NCBI RefSeq assembly: GCF_020509005.1
Contig: NC_063022.1
Coordinates: 1,302,001-1,366,000 of the forward strand
DNA: 64,000 nucleotides
Source of the DNA: Fulvia fulva
Lineage: Eukaryota; Ascomycota; Dothideomycetes; Mycosphaerellales; Mycosphaerellaceae
Direction of reading: 5' to 3'
The notes under the pieces are model-generated. The model was not told the DNA's origin and did not search any database. It saw only the letters and a program-made list of their open reading frames with translations. This document shows positions 1 through 10,636 of the stretch, piece after piece (the stretch's first letter is position 1; each line of letters opens with the position of its first letter). Made by a program: the position numbers and the translations under genes.

Positions 1-225
1 CGGGCCCACTTGCGCCAAGCCGTGCATGTGGAATAGACTCGGCTTACTCACATCACAAGCGTCAGTCGTAGATCGATGCGGTCATGGATCACAGAGACAA
101 CCCATGCGTCACATTAGAGTATGGTCACTGATTTAGACCAACTACAATATAGCATAGTGGGAACAATAGGTCGCTAGCCTATTCAATGCGAACTGATCTT
201 TGTTCCGCGTCTCCTTTTCCCTGAA
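1..225. other. Spacer at left edge, nothing recognised
   Basis: No coding frame, repeat or RNA gene could be supported here. It lies 3' of the first F-box pseudogene, which reads leftwards and stops at 226-228. Confidence 0.5.
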
Positions 226-1036
226 TTACACATCTTGACTCTTGGTCTCTCCGGGCTTATAGTGCGTACAATCAAATACATCAATGTCCACCTCATCGAC
301 CATGCTTTCTAGCTGCTCCTTGGTGAAATGGTCTGTCATCTCGTACTCGTCCTTCGGCGGCGGATAACCCCATATCCTCATGTCGTCCTCGTCGAGATAC
401 CACTTGTTCTCGTAGTCTCTGTCTCTCTCTAGAGCCTCTGCCGCCTTCTCCAAGCTCATGCAGATGCCCTAGAGCTGCTGCAGAGTCGCATCTCTCACGG
501 TGACAATCGCATGACCCCACTGTGCATCAAGACCCAGTCTTCTGGCGTTAGGGGTGTTGTGAAGATGGTGAGTTTGACTGTGACAGGGTTCTGTTGAAGA
601 TGTATGGCGAGATATGATGCTGCGCCATGGCTTGTGAGATCTCTCGGAGGACGGATTGTCGCGATGGAGAGAAGGTCGACTTCCGCACATGGGCTGCAGC
701 TGTTGTAGGGGTCTTGGAGGTGAAACTTAATTCCGGAGCGTTCACCTAAGCAGCCATAGACCTCTAAGCCATAGTGAAGGCCACAGTCGTGAAGCAGGTC
801 AGGGCTGTAGTTGTCCGGATGTGCGATGTTGCCGCGATCTGGATAGCCATGGGGAAACTGGCGGAAGAGGCGGCGAGGTAGTACTGGCGAGTTGGCGATG
901 CATGCGATGAATGCTGGGTGGACTCGCTGCGCCAGCAGAAGATCTCGAGGCGGGAAGTGTACTGTAGCAGGATCTGTTCGAGGAGTTCTGGGATCGAAAC
1001 CACCTGTGTGGATGCCATGATGGATGAGTCGGCCAT
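226..1036 (-). pseudogene. F-box-like protein pseudogene 1
   Basis: The N-terminus (start ATG at 1034-1036, alternative at 1016-1018) has an F-box-like motif reading IPELLEQILL followed, in another frame, by FPPRDLLLAQRV. F-box proteins normally recruit substrates to SCF ubiquitin ligases. The frame is broken inside the F-box by a 5-bp insertion at 960-966; leaving those 5 bp out of the reading restores continuity. The middle (about 579-950) is open. A 59-nt intron at 520-578, with a CTAAC-like branch site and a CAG acceptor, best explains the next frame change. After it the frame meets an in-frame TAG at 469-471 and then reads open to the stop at 226, ending in an acidic tail. It is related to the neighbouring F-box gene by layout and by shared motifs such as VTVR after the intron. 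The F-box assignment comes from the motif only. The intron is inferred. Confidence 0.7.
960..966. other. TACAGTA insertion scar in F-box pseudogene 1
   Basis: On the coding (minus) strand the bases read CTACAGTACACTTC. Reading it without five bases (CAGTA) gives ILLHFPPRDLL, which matches the expected F-box sequence. A TA expanded to TA-CAG-TA is what excision of a Tc1/mariner element with CAG termini would leave. See the identical scar at 2235-2241. Confidence 0.65.
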
Positions 1037-1640
1037 TGGGTTGCGTGGTCGTAGAATGAGGTTTGTACTGGAAAGAGAATGTAACTTCAAGGGCGGGCAC
1101 AGCCACTTTTATAGCACAGAGGACGGACCACGCATGTGACGAGGCGCAAAGCCGAAGCCACGTATCGCGGATGCATCAGTTAATAAGGCATCAAGACGAG
1201 CTTGTCCGCACTAATTCACCATTGTTCCCTCCATTTGAACTACGTGTAGCCCTGCCTCCCGGAGTCGCGGCGTGGGCGCACCATCACAACATACATAGTG
1301 TATGGAGCGCATGTGATTTGTAACAAGATACCGTATAGTCTAGAGATCATGTGGAACAGGATGAATCCGTGAGACTAGGAACTTATATCCAAACAGGCTG
1401 TTTGCTACCTGAAGTACGTCTTTCATGCGCCACCCTACATTGTCGTTGATGCCAAGCACCGGTGTTGAGATTTCTTTGACGAGGGAGCGATGCATCGCCC
1501 TGGAATGCCCTACACAGTTGCTGTCGGCGTACTCCACAGCACAGTTCCAACATCGTATAGCTCCGGAGATCCTCCGCACCCGTAGACACCACCCTCGCAG
1601 TCACAGACCGCCTCCATCAAAGATCCACCAACATTCCGTC
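1037..1640. other. Intergenic spacer between two F-box pseudogenes
   Basis: Several frames are open by chance (for example 1340-1579 minus), but none shows a recognisable domain or a coherent start and splice structure. Nothing is annotated here. Confidence 0.45.
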
Positions 1641-2400
1641 TCATGTCCGCATACTGATCGTCGGCTCGCTCGGAATCATCCCAAGCTGCTTCTCACTGAA
1701 ACTGATTCGCCACTCGAAGACGTCCTCCAAAGTTACCTCGTCAACTCCACCCTTCCTGTTACGCTGCGCAGCTCTCGCTCTCTTCCCCTCCGCGATTTGC
1801 TCAAGACGATCTGCAGCACTCCTCAAGCTCACCACGATCTCGAGCAGCTCCCTTGACGTGCTGCGCCGAACAGTCACCACCGCAAGACTCCACTGAGCTC
1901 TCTCATCCGGGCTGCCTCGCGTCCCCCTTTGACAGTGCGCACCTCGGTGTCGCAAGGGTCGCTTTGGAGGTACAGGTCGAGGTATGAAGCGGTCTCGGTC
2001 TCAATTGTGCGCGTGAGCTCGCTAGACAGGATTGGAGGATAGATGAGGAAAGCTGAGGTGAGGGAGTTGTGCAGATCTAGTGTGAAGTTAAGTTGCGAAG
2101 CTCCTTTGATCTTCATCCGGTTGCGCGGAGTGTAGTAGATGTATGCCTTGCTGACTTGTACCACGAGGGGGTTGAGGTCTGCTGCGTTCTTGCGGTAGTC
2201 ATGTGCCACCTTAGCCAGAGGCTGTAGGAAGAGGTACTGTACCGCTTGAGTGCTGGAGAGCTGGTGACGGATGATCGGAAGGCCTGACAGGTGCGTTGTG
2301 TGATGAGGAGCGCTTTCGGCGGCAGCCCGAACAGAATGTGTTCCAGCAATTCGGGTATTGCAAAGACTCGGGCGCATGCTGTGTCTTCCGTGTCGGCCAT
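1641..2400 (-). pseudogene. F-box-like protein pseudogene 2
   Basis: The start ATG at 2398-2400 is followed by an F-box-like motif (IPELLEHILFGLPPKALL, then a TQR block). Reading is interrupted at 2235-2241, where TA has become TACAGTA. Leaving out the extra five bases joins SSPALKR to YLFLQPLA in frame. The next frame change is explained by a 50-nt GT-AG intron at 1893-1942, which joins DPCDTE to WSLAVVTVR in phase 0. The remaining exon is open to the stop at 1641 and has a basic, helical stretch rich in Arg, Lys and Glu. Apart from the scar I find no other lesion, so inactivation looks recent; an unspliced or recoded product cannot be excluded. It is the tandem relative of the gene at 226-1036. 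The partner and substrate are unknown. Confidence 0.7.
2235..2241. other. TACAGTA insertion scar in F-box pseudogene 2
   Basis: The coding strand reads AAGCGGTACAGTACCTC. The reading frame is restored if five bases (CAGTA) are left out. It is the same 7-bp word as in the neighbouring gene at 960-966, but at a different codon, so it is not an inherited common lesion. Confidence 0.65.
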
Positions 2401-2960
2401 CGTGTGTCGAGATTCTCGCTGTCGACGTCGATCCTCGTGTCTTTGGTCGCGGGAAGCCAGGCCGAAGTGAGCTTGAAGCTAAGCGTCTCTGAGACTGCAC
2501 TAGCTGATAAGCGGTGCATGTGATGAGCACGGGGAGCTGGGCACAAACCGTTCACTTTCGGTCGACTCTGAGCAAAGTGCACTACCTGGGTGCACAAAAT
2601 ACTCGACGGCCGACCTCGAGTTCGTTGCCACTATAGTCTTGCAGGAAAGCCCCGCAAGGCTGCTACATGAAGCAATATCAAGGCGCCTCGGAGCCTTGTA
2701 GAGTACGATATACTCGTACTTATTACAGAAATTTTGCGACGCAATTGGGCGTTACAACTTGCACGTAATAACACAGTCGAGTGTGGTCCGACTGTCCAGT
2801 CCCGGTCAATAGACCTGAGCCCTACGAACGCACCGATTCGGCATATGCTGAAATGCCAAAGCGGCCTGAATGTCCAACGTATATGATCATTATAACTTCA
2901 CATCTCTATACCGCTCAAATATATCCAATCCCACCAATCAAACAAAACCTTTGACCCCAT
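2401..2960. other. Intergenic spacer
   Basis: AT-richer sequence between F-box pseudogene 2 and the 3' end of the ABC transporter gene. It should hold the transporter's 3' untranslated region and terminator and the F-box promoter. No specific motif could be supported. Confidence 0.45.
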
Positions 2961-5900
2961 CTAATAAATATGCGCATTCCTCTTATTCGTACTGACCCTC
3001 TGCAAATTATTCGTCAGATACCCATTCGCCACACCCGCCGCACTAGTCCCCACACCCGCAAAACTCATCGCAGCAGCGGTATTCCCCTTCTTCGCCTGCT
3101 GATCCGCGTTCGTTCCCTCGTTGCTCTTGTCGTTCTTCTTGGTCTTGCTCGTTTTACTCTTCTTGCTGCTACTCCGGACGCGGAAGAAATAATACAACAT
3201 GACAGCCGCGAAAATATTGAAGAAAACGTACGCCCACATGATGCCGAAGTTGCGCCATCTGTCGCCCCACTGAATTCCCGAGCCGGCGAGGAAGGTGTCA
3301 GCGACGCTGATGGAGCAGTATCCGCATTGTTCTGTAGCGTCCGGGTTGAGGAGGTAGCCGGGTGCTTGTTGGAGGTAAGGCTCGAAGTAGGCTTGACACG
3401 TAAGGCCTCCGGGCGGGTCGATCACACTCAATTCTTGTTGGGAGCAGGTGACTTGGCGGCCGTGAAGCATTGTCGCGGCCATCCCGGCGACCCAATAAGT
3501 CATGGGCGAGACGCGGTACATGAAGATCCAGAAGCCTGGGAGGCCGGTGGGGCTTTGCATGACGCCGTTGAAGATGAGGGTCATGGCGAAGAGGAGGGTG
3601 ACGATCGCGCCGGCGGTTTGCGCATCGGGCATGGCGGCGATGCACATGTGTGCGAAGGTGGAGGCGTAGATCAGGAAGACGACGCAGAAGAGGAGGACGA
3701 GGCCTTGTCGTTCGGAGCTCTGGACGCCGACGACGGGGTAGTAGAAGGTCGCGTATATGAGGAGGCCGGCGATGATCTGGTAGGGAATTTCGACGACGAT
3801 GTTGGCCAGGAGGAAAGCTTTCCAGCTGTAAGCTTTTGAGGGTCGTTCGCGGACTTCGTAGAGGGATCGTTGTGTTACGAAGAGGGGCATGATTTGTTGC
3901 ACCAGGGTGGCGAAGATGGTGGTGACCATGAAGAGGGCATAGACGATGTTTTGCATTCCTTGCAGGGTGGCGTCGGCGGAGTAGAAGGAGAAGCCGATGA
4001 AGAGGCCGGAGGCGCCCGAGAGGAGCATTTTGGCCATGATGTAGGAGGGCATGCGCCAGTATTGCTGGAAGACACGGCGGGTGACCTCTAAGACCTGTGA
4101 CCAGAAAGGCATGGCGAATTCAGAGTGGGCTGAAGGATCGTCATCGCCGTTGGCAGAGGCGCCCTTCTTCTCGCTGTGGAATTGCTCGATTTGCTGCTGG
4201 ACCTCGCCATACTGTTCGCTGTCGTTCCAGGTCTGGACCCAGTCATGGTCCTGACCACCAACGATCTCGAGCATGTATTCAGCGGGGTTCTCGTCGTCGT
4301 CGCACTTGCGGGCGCCGTTGCTCTCGAAGTAGCCGAGAAGAGTGCGGGACTGTTCACCGATGTTGCCGAAGTAGACGGTCTGGCCACCTTTGCGGAGGAA
4401 CAAGAGTCTGTCGAATTGCTGGAACAGGATAGCGCTAGGCTGGTGGATGGTGCAGAGTACAGCCTGTCCACTATCGGCCAGCTTGCGGAGGAAGGCACAG
4501 ATAGCCCAGGAACTCTGCGAGTCCAGTCCACTAGTCGGTTCGTCCAGGAAGAGGAGAAGCTTCGGCTTCGCGGCGAGTTCCACGCCGATTGTGAGGAGCT
4601 TGCGTTGTTCCACGTTCAAGCCTTCTCCGGGGACGCCGACGACTGCCTCTGCGAAATCTTCCATGTTGAGCATCTTGATGACGTCTTCGACGTAGTCATA
4701 CTTCTCCTTGGTGCTTACGGTCTTGGGCTGGCGGAGTATTGCGGAGAAGCGGAGAGATTCGCGGACGGTGGAGGTTTCGAGGTGGAGATCTTGTTGTTGG
4801 ACGTAACCGGTTTTGCGTTGGAAGCTGTCGTCGAGAGGAGCTCCGTTGACGAACATGGATCCGGTCACGACACCCATTGTGGTTCGTTGAGCGAGGACCT
4901 GTATGTTGTGTCAGCAATCATTTGCTTTGGAACAGTGTGACTGGACTTACATCAAGAAGCGTTGTCTTTCCAGCCCCAGAAGTCCCCATTAGCGCCGTCA
5001 AAGTCCCCGGCTTCACATATCCCGAAACATTATCCAGCAGCCGTCTCGGTTCGCCCTTGATCTCAACATCATACGACACATCGCGCCACGTGAAAATATC
5101 CGTCTGCGGTGAAATGACATCAACACCACCCTCCTCATTCTGCTGTGCTTCGACCTCAGCAACCTTCTCCGGCGCACCAGCCTCCTCATCGTTCGCATTG
5201 CCCTTGGCCATGTCCTGCATATACGCCGGAACGTGTCCCCGTCGGAAGACCAAGACCTCGGCACTTGAGGAAGTGTTGGAGTTGACTTCGACGGCGAGGA
5301 AGTAGATGCCCAGGAAGCCGATTAGGAAGGCAAGCAGGATGCCGAAGTTGCGCCAGACGTGGCTGTAGTAGTAGCCGTACGACTCTGCGATGTAGCGGTC
5401 GCCGTTGACAGTCAATTCGCCAGCTACTGCGCCGACGACGTTGCAGATGAAGCTTGTTCCTCCAGTACCGGCGAGAGCATTGGCGACGTTGTCGGGGTAT
5501 GCCGGGATGAACGCAGAACACGTGAACTCTCTCCCGTGGAACTCGTTCGCGATCAGAATCTCGAAGGCGTAGAAGATGGGGTTTATCCAGCGAATCCAGC
5601 CGAACCAGTCGCCCATGTAGCGCACGGGTACCACGAAGCCAGTGTAAATGACGATGGCGAGAACCAACACACCGGAAAGAGCCATGGCCTGGGAGATCGT
5701 TTTGGTCACAGCTGCCATTGTGCGGAAGACGGCTGCCATGACGAATGTCGCAGTATAGTTGATCAGGAAGAAGATGAAGAACTGCGACGGTTCTCTTCTT
5801 AGACCGGCAAGGAAGTAGAGGGTCAGGTTGAAGGCGACCGCCATGGTGAACTTGATCGGGATATCCAACACGATTCCAGCCATCGCCTCGGTGGAAGGAT

Positions 5901-7701
5901 GATAGAACGCGTAAGATTTATGTTTCTCCACGATCGGGCGCTGGTCGTACAAGCTGTTGATCTCAGTGATGGCGGCAAGGGCGTTGAGCAGAATGGCGAA
6001 GAACAGGACAGCTCCTTTTGCGGTGAAAGCAACGGAAGCATCAGGCGAGTTGAAAAACACAGAACCGATAATGAGAGCCATAATGACGTTCGTCAGAATA
6101 GGCGTCATCGTCGAAGCCTTGTCGTTCCAGATACGTTGCCACGATCGTTTCATGTTCAACTTGATTTGCATCCACACGCTAACGACGTACGAAGACTTGG
6201 GACGGACGTGGTCTGACTGCTGCTGTCCCTTGTACTGTCGGAAAGCTTCGAGTTCCGTTCCTTTGTCGCCGACAGGGTATTCCTGCTCGTAGTCCTGAAT
6301 CTCGCGCTGCAGTTCTTGGTACTCTGGGCTGCTGCGCCAGAATTTCTCGAAGTCGTCTGGGGTTCTTGGGACGCGGTTCTCGTAGCCTTCGGCTGCCTGT
6401 CGTTCGGAGGGGCTCGTTACACTGGTTAAGAAGTCGCCGGTGGTCTGGCGGGGTGGACAGTACCAGCCTTGACGTTCAAAGTACGCCTTCGCTGCATCCG
6501 CCTTTCCGTAGAAGATTTCTCGCCCTTCGTAGAGCACGATTGCCTTGTCGAACAGGTCGTAGATGGCTTGACTAGCCTGGTAGATGGCGACGGCATGCGA
6601 TGAGCCCAGCAGGTTTGATGTGAGGCGCAGGGAGTTGACAAAGTTCAATGCGGTAGCAGAGTCCAATCCTCTTGTCGAGTTGTCCCAAGCTCCAAGCAAG
6701 GAGCCTGCGAGAGCCATCTCTGCAATCGAAACACGCTTCCGCTCACCACCGGACACGCCGCGAACGAAGTCGTTGCCTACTTTCGTGTTGTAAGTGTGGC
6801 TCAGGCCGTAGACGGCCATGATGACCTGGGTGACATGGTCGACGAACTTTTGTCGCGATACACTCATTGGTCGGTTCTGTGGTGTTCGAAGGGCTGCGGC
6901 GTGCTCGAGCGTCTCTCCTACTGTGAGATGAGGAAAGTGCTTGTCGACTTCTTGGTTGTAAATGATCTCGCCGCGGAACTCCTCCAGCATTCGTTCTTGC
7001 GAAATGCCGTTGTAGTGCACTGTTGATCCTTGGTTGAGGTCGAGCCCGTGCATTTCACCGGTGATGGTCCTGAGAAAGGTGCTGCATCCCGAACCTGGTC
7101 TTCCAAGAACAATCAGGAGCTCACCACTTTTCACGAGGCCATCGAAGTTCCGGAGGATTCGTCGTGGTTGCGATTTGCTGAAGTTGAACAGCCCGCGCAT
7201 CCGCAAAGGCGCTGCGAGCCAGTCACCGACGGTGCGCTGGACGTTCAGTGCCGAGCCAGATCCACTGACATTGACATGTCTGAAAACAATGCCAGCTCGC
7301 TTGTGGGTCATTCCTTCATCATCGAACAGCTTGATGGCCATCCGAATCCACTTGTAGAGATGGAATTGCGGACTCTTTGGATCGAGAACATCGTCACCTG
7401 GTTTCAGGCCATGGAGAGTGTCTTTTCGCTCGAGTGCTCCCGGGTGTTCGGCAGGAGAAACGCTTTTCCGGGCGTGCGAGTAGTAGGGTTGTGATTGTGT
7501 GGCCAGTCTCATCAATGTGGCTCTCGCATCGGCGGAGATGGGGTTCGATGAATCCTCGCTGTCAGAGCCACTGTCTGGATCCTTCTTCCCAACAGAATCG
7601 ATTGGATCTTCGGCGGCCTCTCGGCGTGCTTCCGTCATGTACTTGGAGTGATTGAGGGGTGTCGGAGAGTCATGGCTGTGGGCAGCATCGTTGCTGGACA
7701 T
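2961..7701 (-). CDS. PDR-type (ABC-G) pleiotropic drug resistance transporter
   Basis: Two exons, 4951-7701 and 2961-4898, are joined across a 52-nt GTAAGT...ACAG intron at 4899-4950. They give 1,562 residues, the usual size for a full PDR/CDR transporter. Order: cytosolic N-terminus; NBD1 with the degenerate Walker [10 protein letters not shown] (about residue 199, Cys in place of Lys) and signature [10 protein letters not shown] (about 315); a six-helix membrane domain; then NBD2 with canonical Walker [10 protein letters not shown] (about 905, ending just before the intron), a diverged signature LNVEQRK (about 1011) and Walker [11 protein letters not shown] (about 1033); and a second membrane domain ending in a basic Ser/Lys-rich tail. 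This NBD1-TMD1-NBD2-TMD2 order and the asymmetric ATP sites are diagnostic of fungal PDR pumps, which export azoles, phytoalexins and other hydrophobic compounds across the plasma membrane. Substrate cannot be read from sequence. All key motifs look intact. Confidence 0.95.
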
Positions 7702-8764
7702 TCTGTCTGCAGATGCCTCGTGCAGAGGAAGCTATTCCTTGTCCTGGTGTTGTGTCGGGGCGTCGTCGAATAACGTGGTTGCATCATAATGCGGGACAGG
7801 ATGGCTTATATCTTTCGCGTCGGCCATGGGAGTGAGGAATGGGTAATGGGTCACGGAAAAGACGCGTCGCGAAGGATCGTCATTCACGACGAAGCAGAGA
7901 GCACACAAGGGCGAGCGAGAGTGGTGCAGCTTCCGTTTCCGAGCAGAGAAGCACTGCCTCAGGCCTCCGGGTCGTGTCTGAACGAGAGGTCAGCAGGTGG
8001 TGTCCGAGCTGACTTGGACAAGCTGACGCGGCGCTGGGCACGCCGATGATGTTAAGTTCGGGGGATGGTCAGCCGGAGGAGGGAGGGAGGCGACGGGGCG
8101 GTGATGCAGAGGACTTTCCCTCGGTCATCGTCACTTGGAACCAACCTATTCTCTTGGCGGCTCTCGTGCGTTGAGCTGCCAACGACTGCGAGTGCTCATC
8201 ATCTCCCCATTTCCATCCGTGCCATTGGGGCAGATAAATCAACCGTTTCACACTCTAATATGCATTCCGTGCGTGGGGCGTGCACTGCGTGGTGATGCTT
8301 GCACGGCTTGTTGTTCATCTCTACTGGTCACTGGGTGACAGCTGCGAGCTCGTGCAACGGCTGGTCGGTGGTTTGTCTGGACCTCCATCGCAGTGCAAGA
8401 CAACATTGAAGTCGCAGTCTCAGTCTCAGTCCCAGACCCAGACCCAGACCCAGACCCAGATACAAGTACCTGTACGTAGTACGTACCTCCTACGCCCACA
8501 TCCGTGGCGCATGTGTTGGGGCATTCGCATTCGGATGACGGATCGCTTTCACTGCCGCCCATTTCCGATCTTGCGTCTCCAACAACACATGAAGATATGC
8601 ACAACTTCTGCTCAACGACTCTATATCTCCACCACCGCCCGTGTGCACACCACCGACTATCTCAATACGGCAGGGCGGCACCACGGCCGCGCGCTGGCCT
8701 CCACTGTTTCCTGCTGCTAGTGCCTCGTTGAGCAAGAGCTCTCCAGGCAACAATCATGTTGACT
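7702..8764. other. Upstream region of the ABC transporter gene
   Basis: About 1 kb with no supportable gene. It contains a C-rich hexamer array at 8407-8462 (described separately). It must carry the transporter promoter, but I could not point to a defined pleiotropic-drug-response element. Confidence 0.5.
8407..8462. repeat. CAGTCT/CAGACC hexamer array with G-quadruplex pattern
   Basis: The plus strand has CAGTCT-type units that pass into five CCC runs spaced by AGA at 8431-8457. The minus strand therefore reads GGG-TCT-GGG-TCT-GGG-TCT-GGG, a perfect G3N3 quadruplex pattern. It lies about 730 bp upstream of the transporter start codon, with the G-rich strand being the coding strand. Confidence 0.8.
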
Positions 8765-9066
8765 GCGGCGCAATGCTACGAGCACCTTCGGCACCAGAAG
8801 GATAGTAGACGCACGGCGCGTCATGCATCGCATTCAAGAAGAGCTACACTACCAAGCAAACAAAGCAATAACTTGGGCCTCTGAGAAATGCTACGAGCAC
8901 CGTCGACTCGGGGAGAGTACCCGAAGCCAGGCGCCTCGTGCATCGCATCTCGGAAATGCTACTACGAAGCAAAACACCAACATCGACCTGCGTCAAGTTC
9001 TGCGGGCACCTTCCACCCAGGAAGCACACTCGAAGCAAGGCGCGTCATGCATCGCTTCTTCACCCT
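8765..9066. repeat. About 112-bp imperfect tandem repeat, three copies
   Basis: The marker GCGCGTCATGCATCGC occurs at about 8816, again as GCGCCTCGTGCATCGC near 8931, and as GCGCGTCATGCATCGC near 9040. A second marker, ATGCTACGAGCACC, occurs at about 8773 and 8888, with a diverged copy near 9000. Spacing is about 112 bp. The third unit forms the last codons of the Gln-rich gene that ends at 8993. Confidence 0.75.
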
Positions 9067-10636
9067 GATCTCTGGAAGTAAGCACCAATATGCCCCGCGA
9101 CCCGGCGAACCCCCACCGCTCGTCCCATTGTACATCTGCGGCATCGTCGGCCTTGTCCGAAGCACCCGCCCCTTGAGGAATTTCGACGCCCATGGGATCC
9201 AGGGAAGCCTCTGGTATGCTTAGACCTCCCGAAGCCTCCGCATCGTTTGCAGCGCTGTTTTGGCTGGCCTTGAATGCAGCGACATTGTCGATCATGGCAA
9301 AGGCGTCGTTCAACCCGAATTCATCAGACAGTGGCTCTGCAGGCTGAGTCTCAAGCGCCGTGTCAATCATGGCTTGATCAAGTCCGGTTTGGCCATGGGG
9401 CTGATCTGCCTCGTTGTGCTGCACTGGATTCACGACAGATGTTGCCCGCTGTGGCTGAGGCGGCATATTGAATCCATGGCTCGACGCAAGCGCGGCCTCA
9501 TCTATGGCTTGATGGCGTTGAGCTTGACCATTAGATGGGATTACCTGGTCGTGCCACGCTGGGTAGGCCACAGGTAGTGGATGCTGTGGCTGAGGCGCCA
9601 TGTTATATCCATCGACCGCAGTACCGGAGTCCCTGCGTAGGTCGGGAAACACACCAGTCTGAGCTCCAGGATCATTCGGGGATGGCGCGGCGGATGGGGA
9701 ACGAGGTGCGAATGGGTTCGTCGGTGGGAACACCGTATTCTGCTGCTGTCTCGCCCGAGGCTGTTGCATCAGCTGCGCTGATAGCTGCTGCATAGCCTGA
9801 AGCTGCTGCATCGCGTGCTGTCGCGTTGCAGGCTGCCACATCGCCCGAGGCTGCCCCGTCGCCTGAGGTTGTTGCATCGTCTGTCGTATTGCCTGAGGCT
9901 GTTGCATCGGCTGTCGCATTGCTTGAGACTGTCGCGTCGGCTGAGGCTGCCGCATTCCCCAAGACTGCTGCATCCTCCGAAGCTCCTGATTTCGACGCAT
10001 CTGCTCGTCCCGATCCACATCCGCCGGCTTCTCTTCCTTCATGAACTCGCGCGTCCCCAGCTCTATCTCCAACAACCCCTCAATAACCTCGCGAGAGTCC
10101 GCCCAGTGCGCAATGCAGACCTCATGCTCGTTGTAATCAACGAAAAGGCACAGCATGTTGCCTCCAACTGTGTAGACGTCGGTGAGATACGTATCGCACA
10201 TCACGCCGTCGGTATTCTCTACCGGGTGCACCACGCGCTGCGGAGGCTCCTGTGGTGCGAGGCGGTACTGGTAGATTCCAGCGCCTTCCTCCGTGTCGTC
10301 GAGGTGCTCGCGTTGCCAGCGCGCTGGGTATTTTCTCATGATGTAGAGACCGATGTCACCTTCGGGAGAGGTGTTGTCGTGGAGGCGTGTAGTGCAGCGG
10401 GTGAATTCGACTGGCGTTTCCTGCTGCTGTACCGCTGGAGGTAATGAGGGTGGTGCCGGAATCCCGTTGACGGCGTTGTCAGCGTTGGAAGTATGGCAGG
10501 GCCGCACCATACTAGTGAACAGATCTCGCGCCGCCTTATCGCGAGCGCTTTCTCTGTTCGAGGTCTCCGAGTTTTGCATCTGATCCATGTCGGAGTGAGC
10601 CTGATTGTAGGAGTTTGCTGCCATATCGCCAGACAT
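8993..10636 (-). CDS. Gln/Met-rich hypothetical protein
   Basis: A single-exon frame of 547 codons; the first ATG is at 10634-10636 (MSGDMAANSY). I do not recognise the family. Residues about 85-205 look folded (mixed hydrophobic and charged, with an IMRKYPARW stretch, several Cys and many aromatics). About 215-315 is a low-complexity track of QPQ, MRQ and QQ repeats beginning in a charged, helix-prone stretch. The rest is Pro/Gln/Asn-rich with a repeated NMPPQPQ/NMAPQPQ motif and acidic patches. This layout resembles transcription or RNA-binding cofactors with prion-like tails, but that is only an impression. The final residues are encoded by the third unit of the 112-bp tandem repeat, so the stop position may vary among strains. 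No transmembrane segment or signal peptide is visible. Confidence 0.7.
   Translation of the reverse strand: MSGDMAANSYNQAHSDMDQMQNSETSNRESARDKAARDLFTSMVRPCHTSNADNAVNGIPAPPSLPPAVQQQETPVEFTRCTTRLHDNTSPEGDIGLYIMRKYPARWQREHLDDTEEGAGIYQYRLAPQEPPQRVVHPVENTDGVMCDTYLTDVYTVGGNMLCLFVDYNEHEVCIAHWADSREVIEGLLEIELGTREFMKEEKPADVDRDEQMRRNQELRRMQQSWGMRQPQPTRQSQAMRQPMQQPQAIRQTMQQPQATGQPRAMWQPATRQHAMQQLQAMQQLSAQLMQQPRARQQQNTVFPPTNPFAPRSPSAAPSPNDPGAQTGVFPDLRRDSGTAVDGYNMAPQPQHPLPVAYPAWHDQVIPSNGQAQRHQAIDEAALASSHGFNMPPQPQRATSVVNPVQHNEADQPHGQTGLDQAMIDTALETQPAEPLSDEFGLNDAFAMIDNVAAFKASQNSAANDAEASGGLSIPEASLDPMGVEIPQGAGASDKADDAADVQWDERWGFAGSRGILVLTSRDQGEEAMHDAPCFECASWVEGARRT

Noticed and set aside
1425..1856. Plus-strand frame of 143 codons
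   Set aside because: No domain, partly antisense to the last exon of F-box pseudogene 2, low-complexity Ser/His/Pro composition.
1893..1942. Second frameshift in F-box pseudogene 2
   Set aside because: A 50-nt GT-AG intron in phase 0 explains the frame change. The same is true of 520-578 in pseudogene 1, so these were not counted as lesions.
4176..4940. Plus-strand frame of 254 codons
   Set aside because: It lies wholly opposite the ABC transporter exon and its composition is the mirror of that gene. The same holds for the 289-codon plus frame at 2970-3839.
8407..8462. CRISPR-like array
   Set aside because: Six-base microsatellite without spacers, in a eukaryotic genome.
9815..10444. Plus-strand frame of 209 codons, Arg/Leu-rich
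   Set aside because: Complement of the Gln-rich repeat region of the minus-strand gene. The RLRLL pattern is what CAG-rich DNA gives on the other strand.
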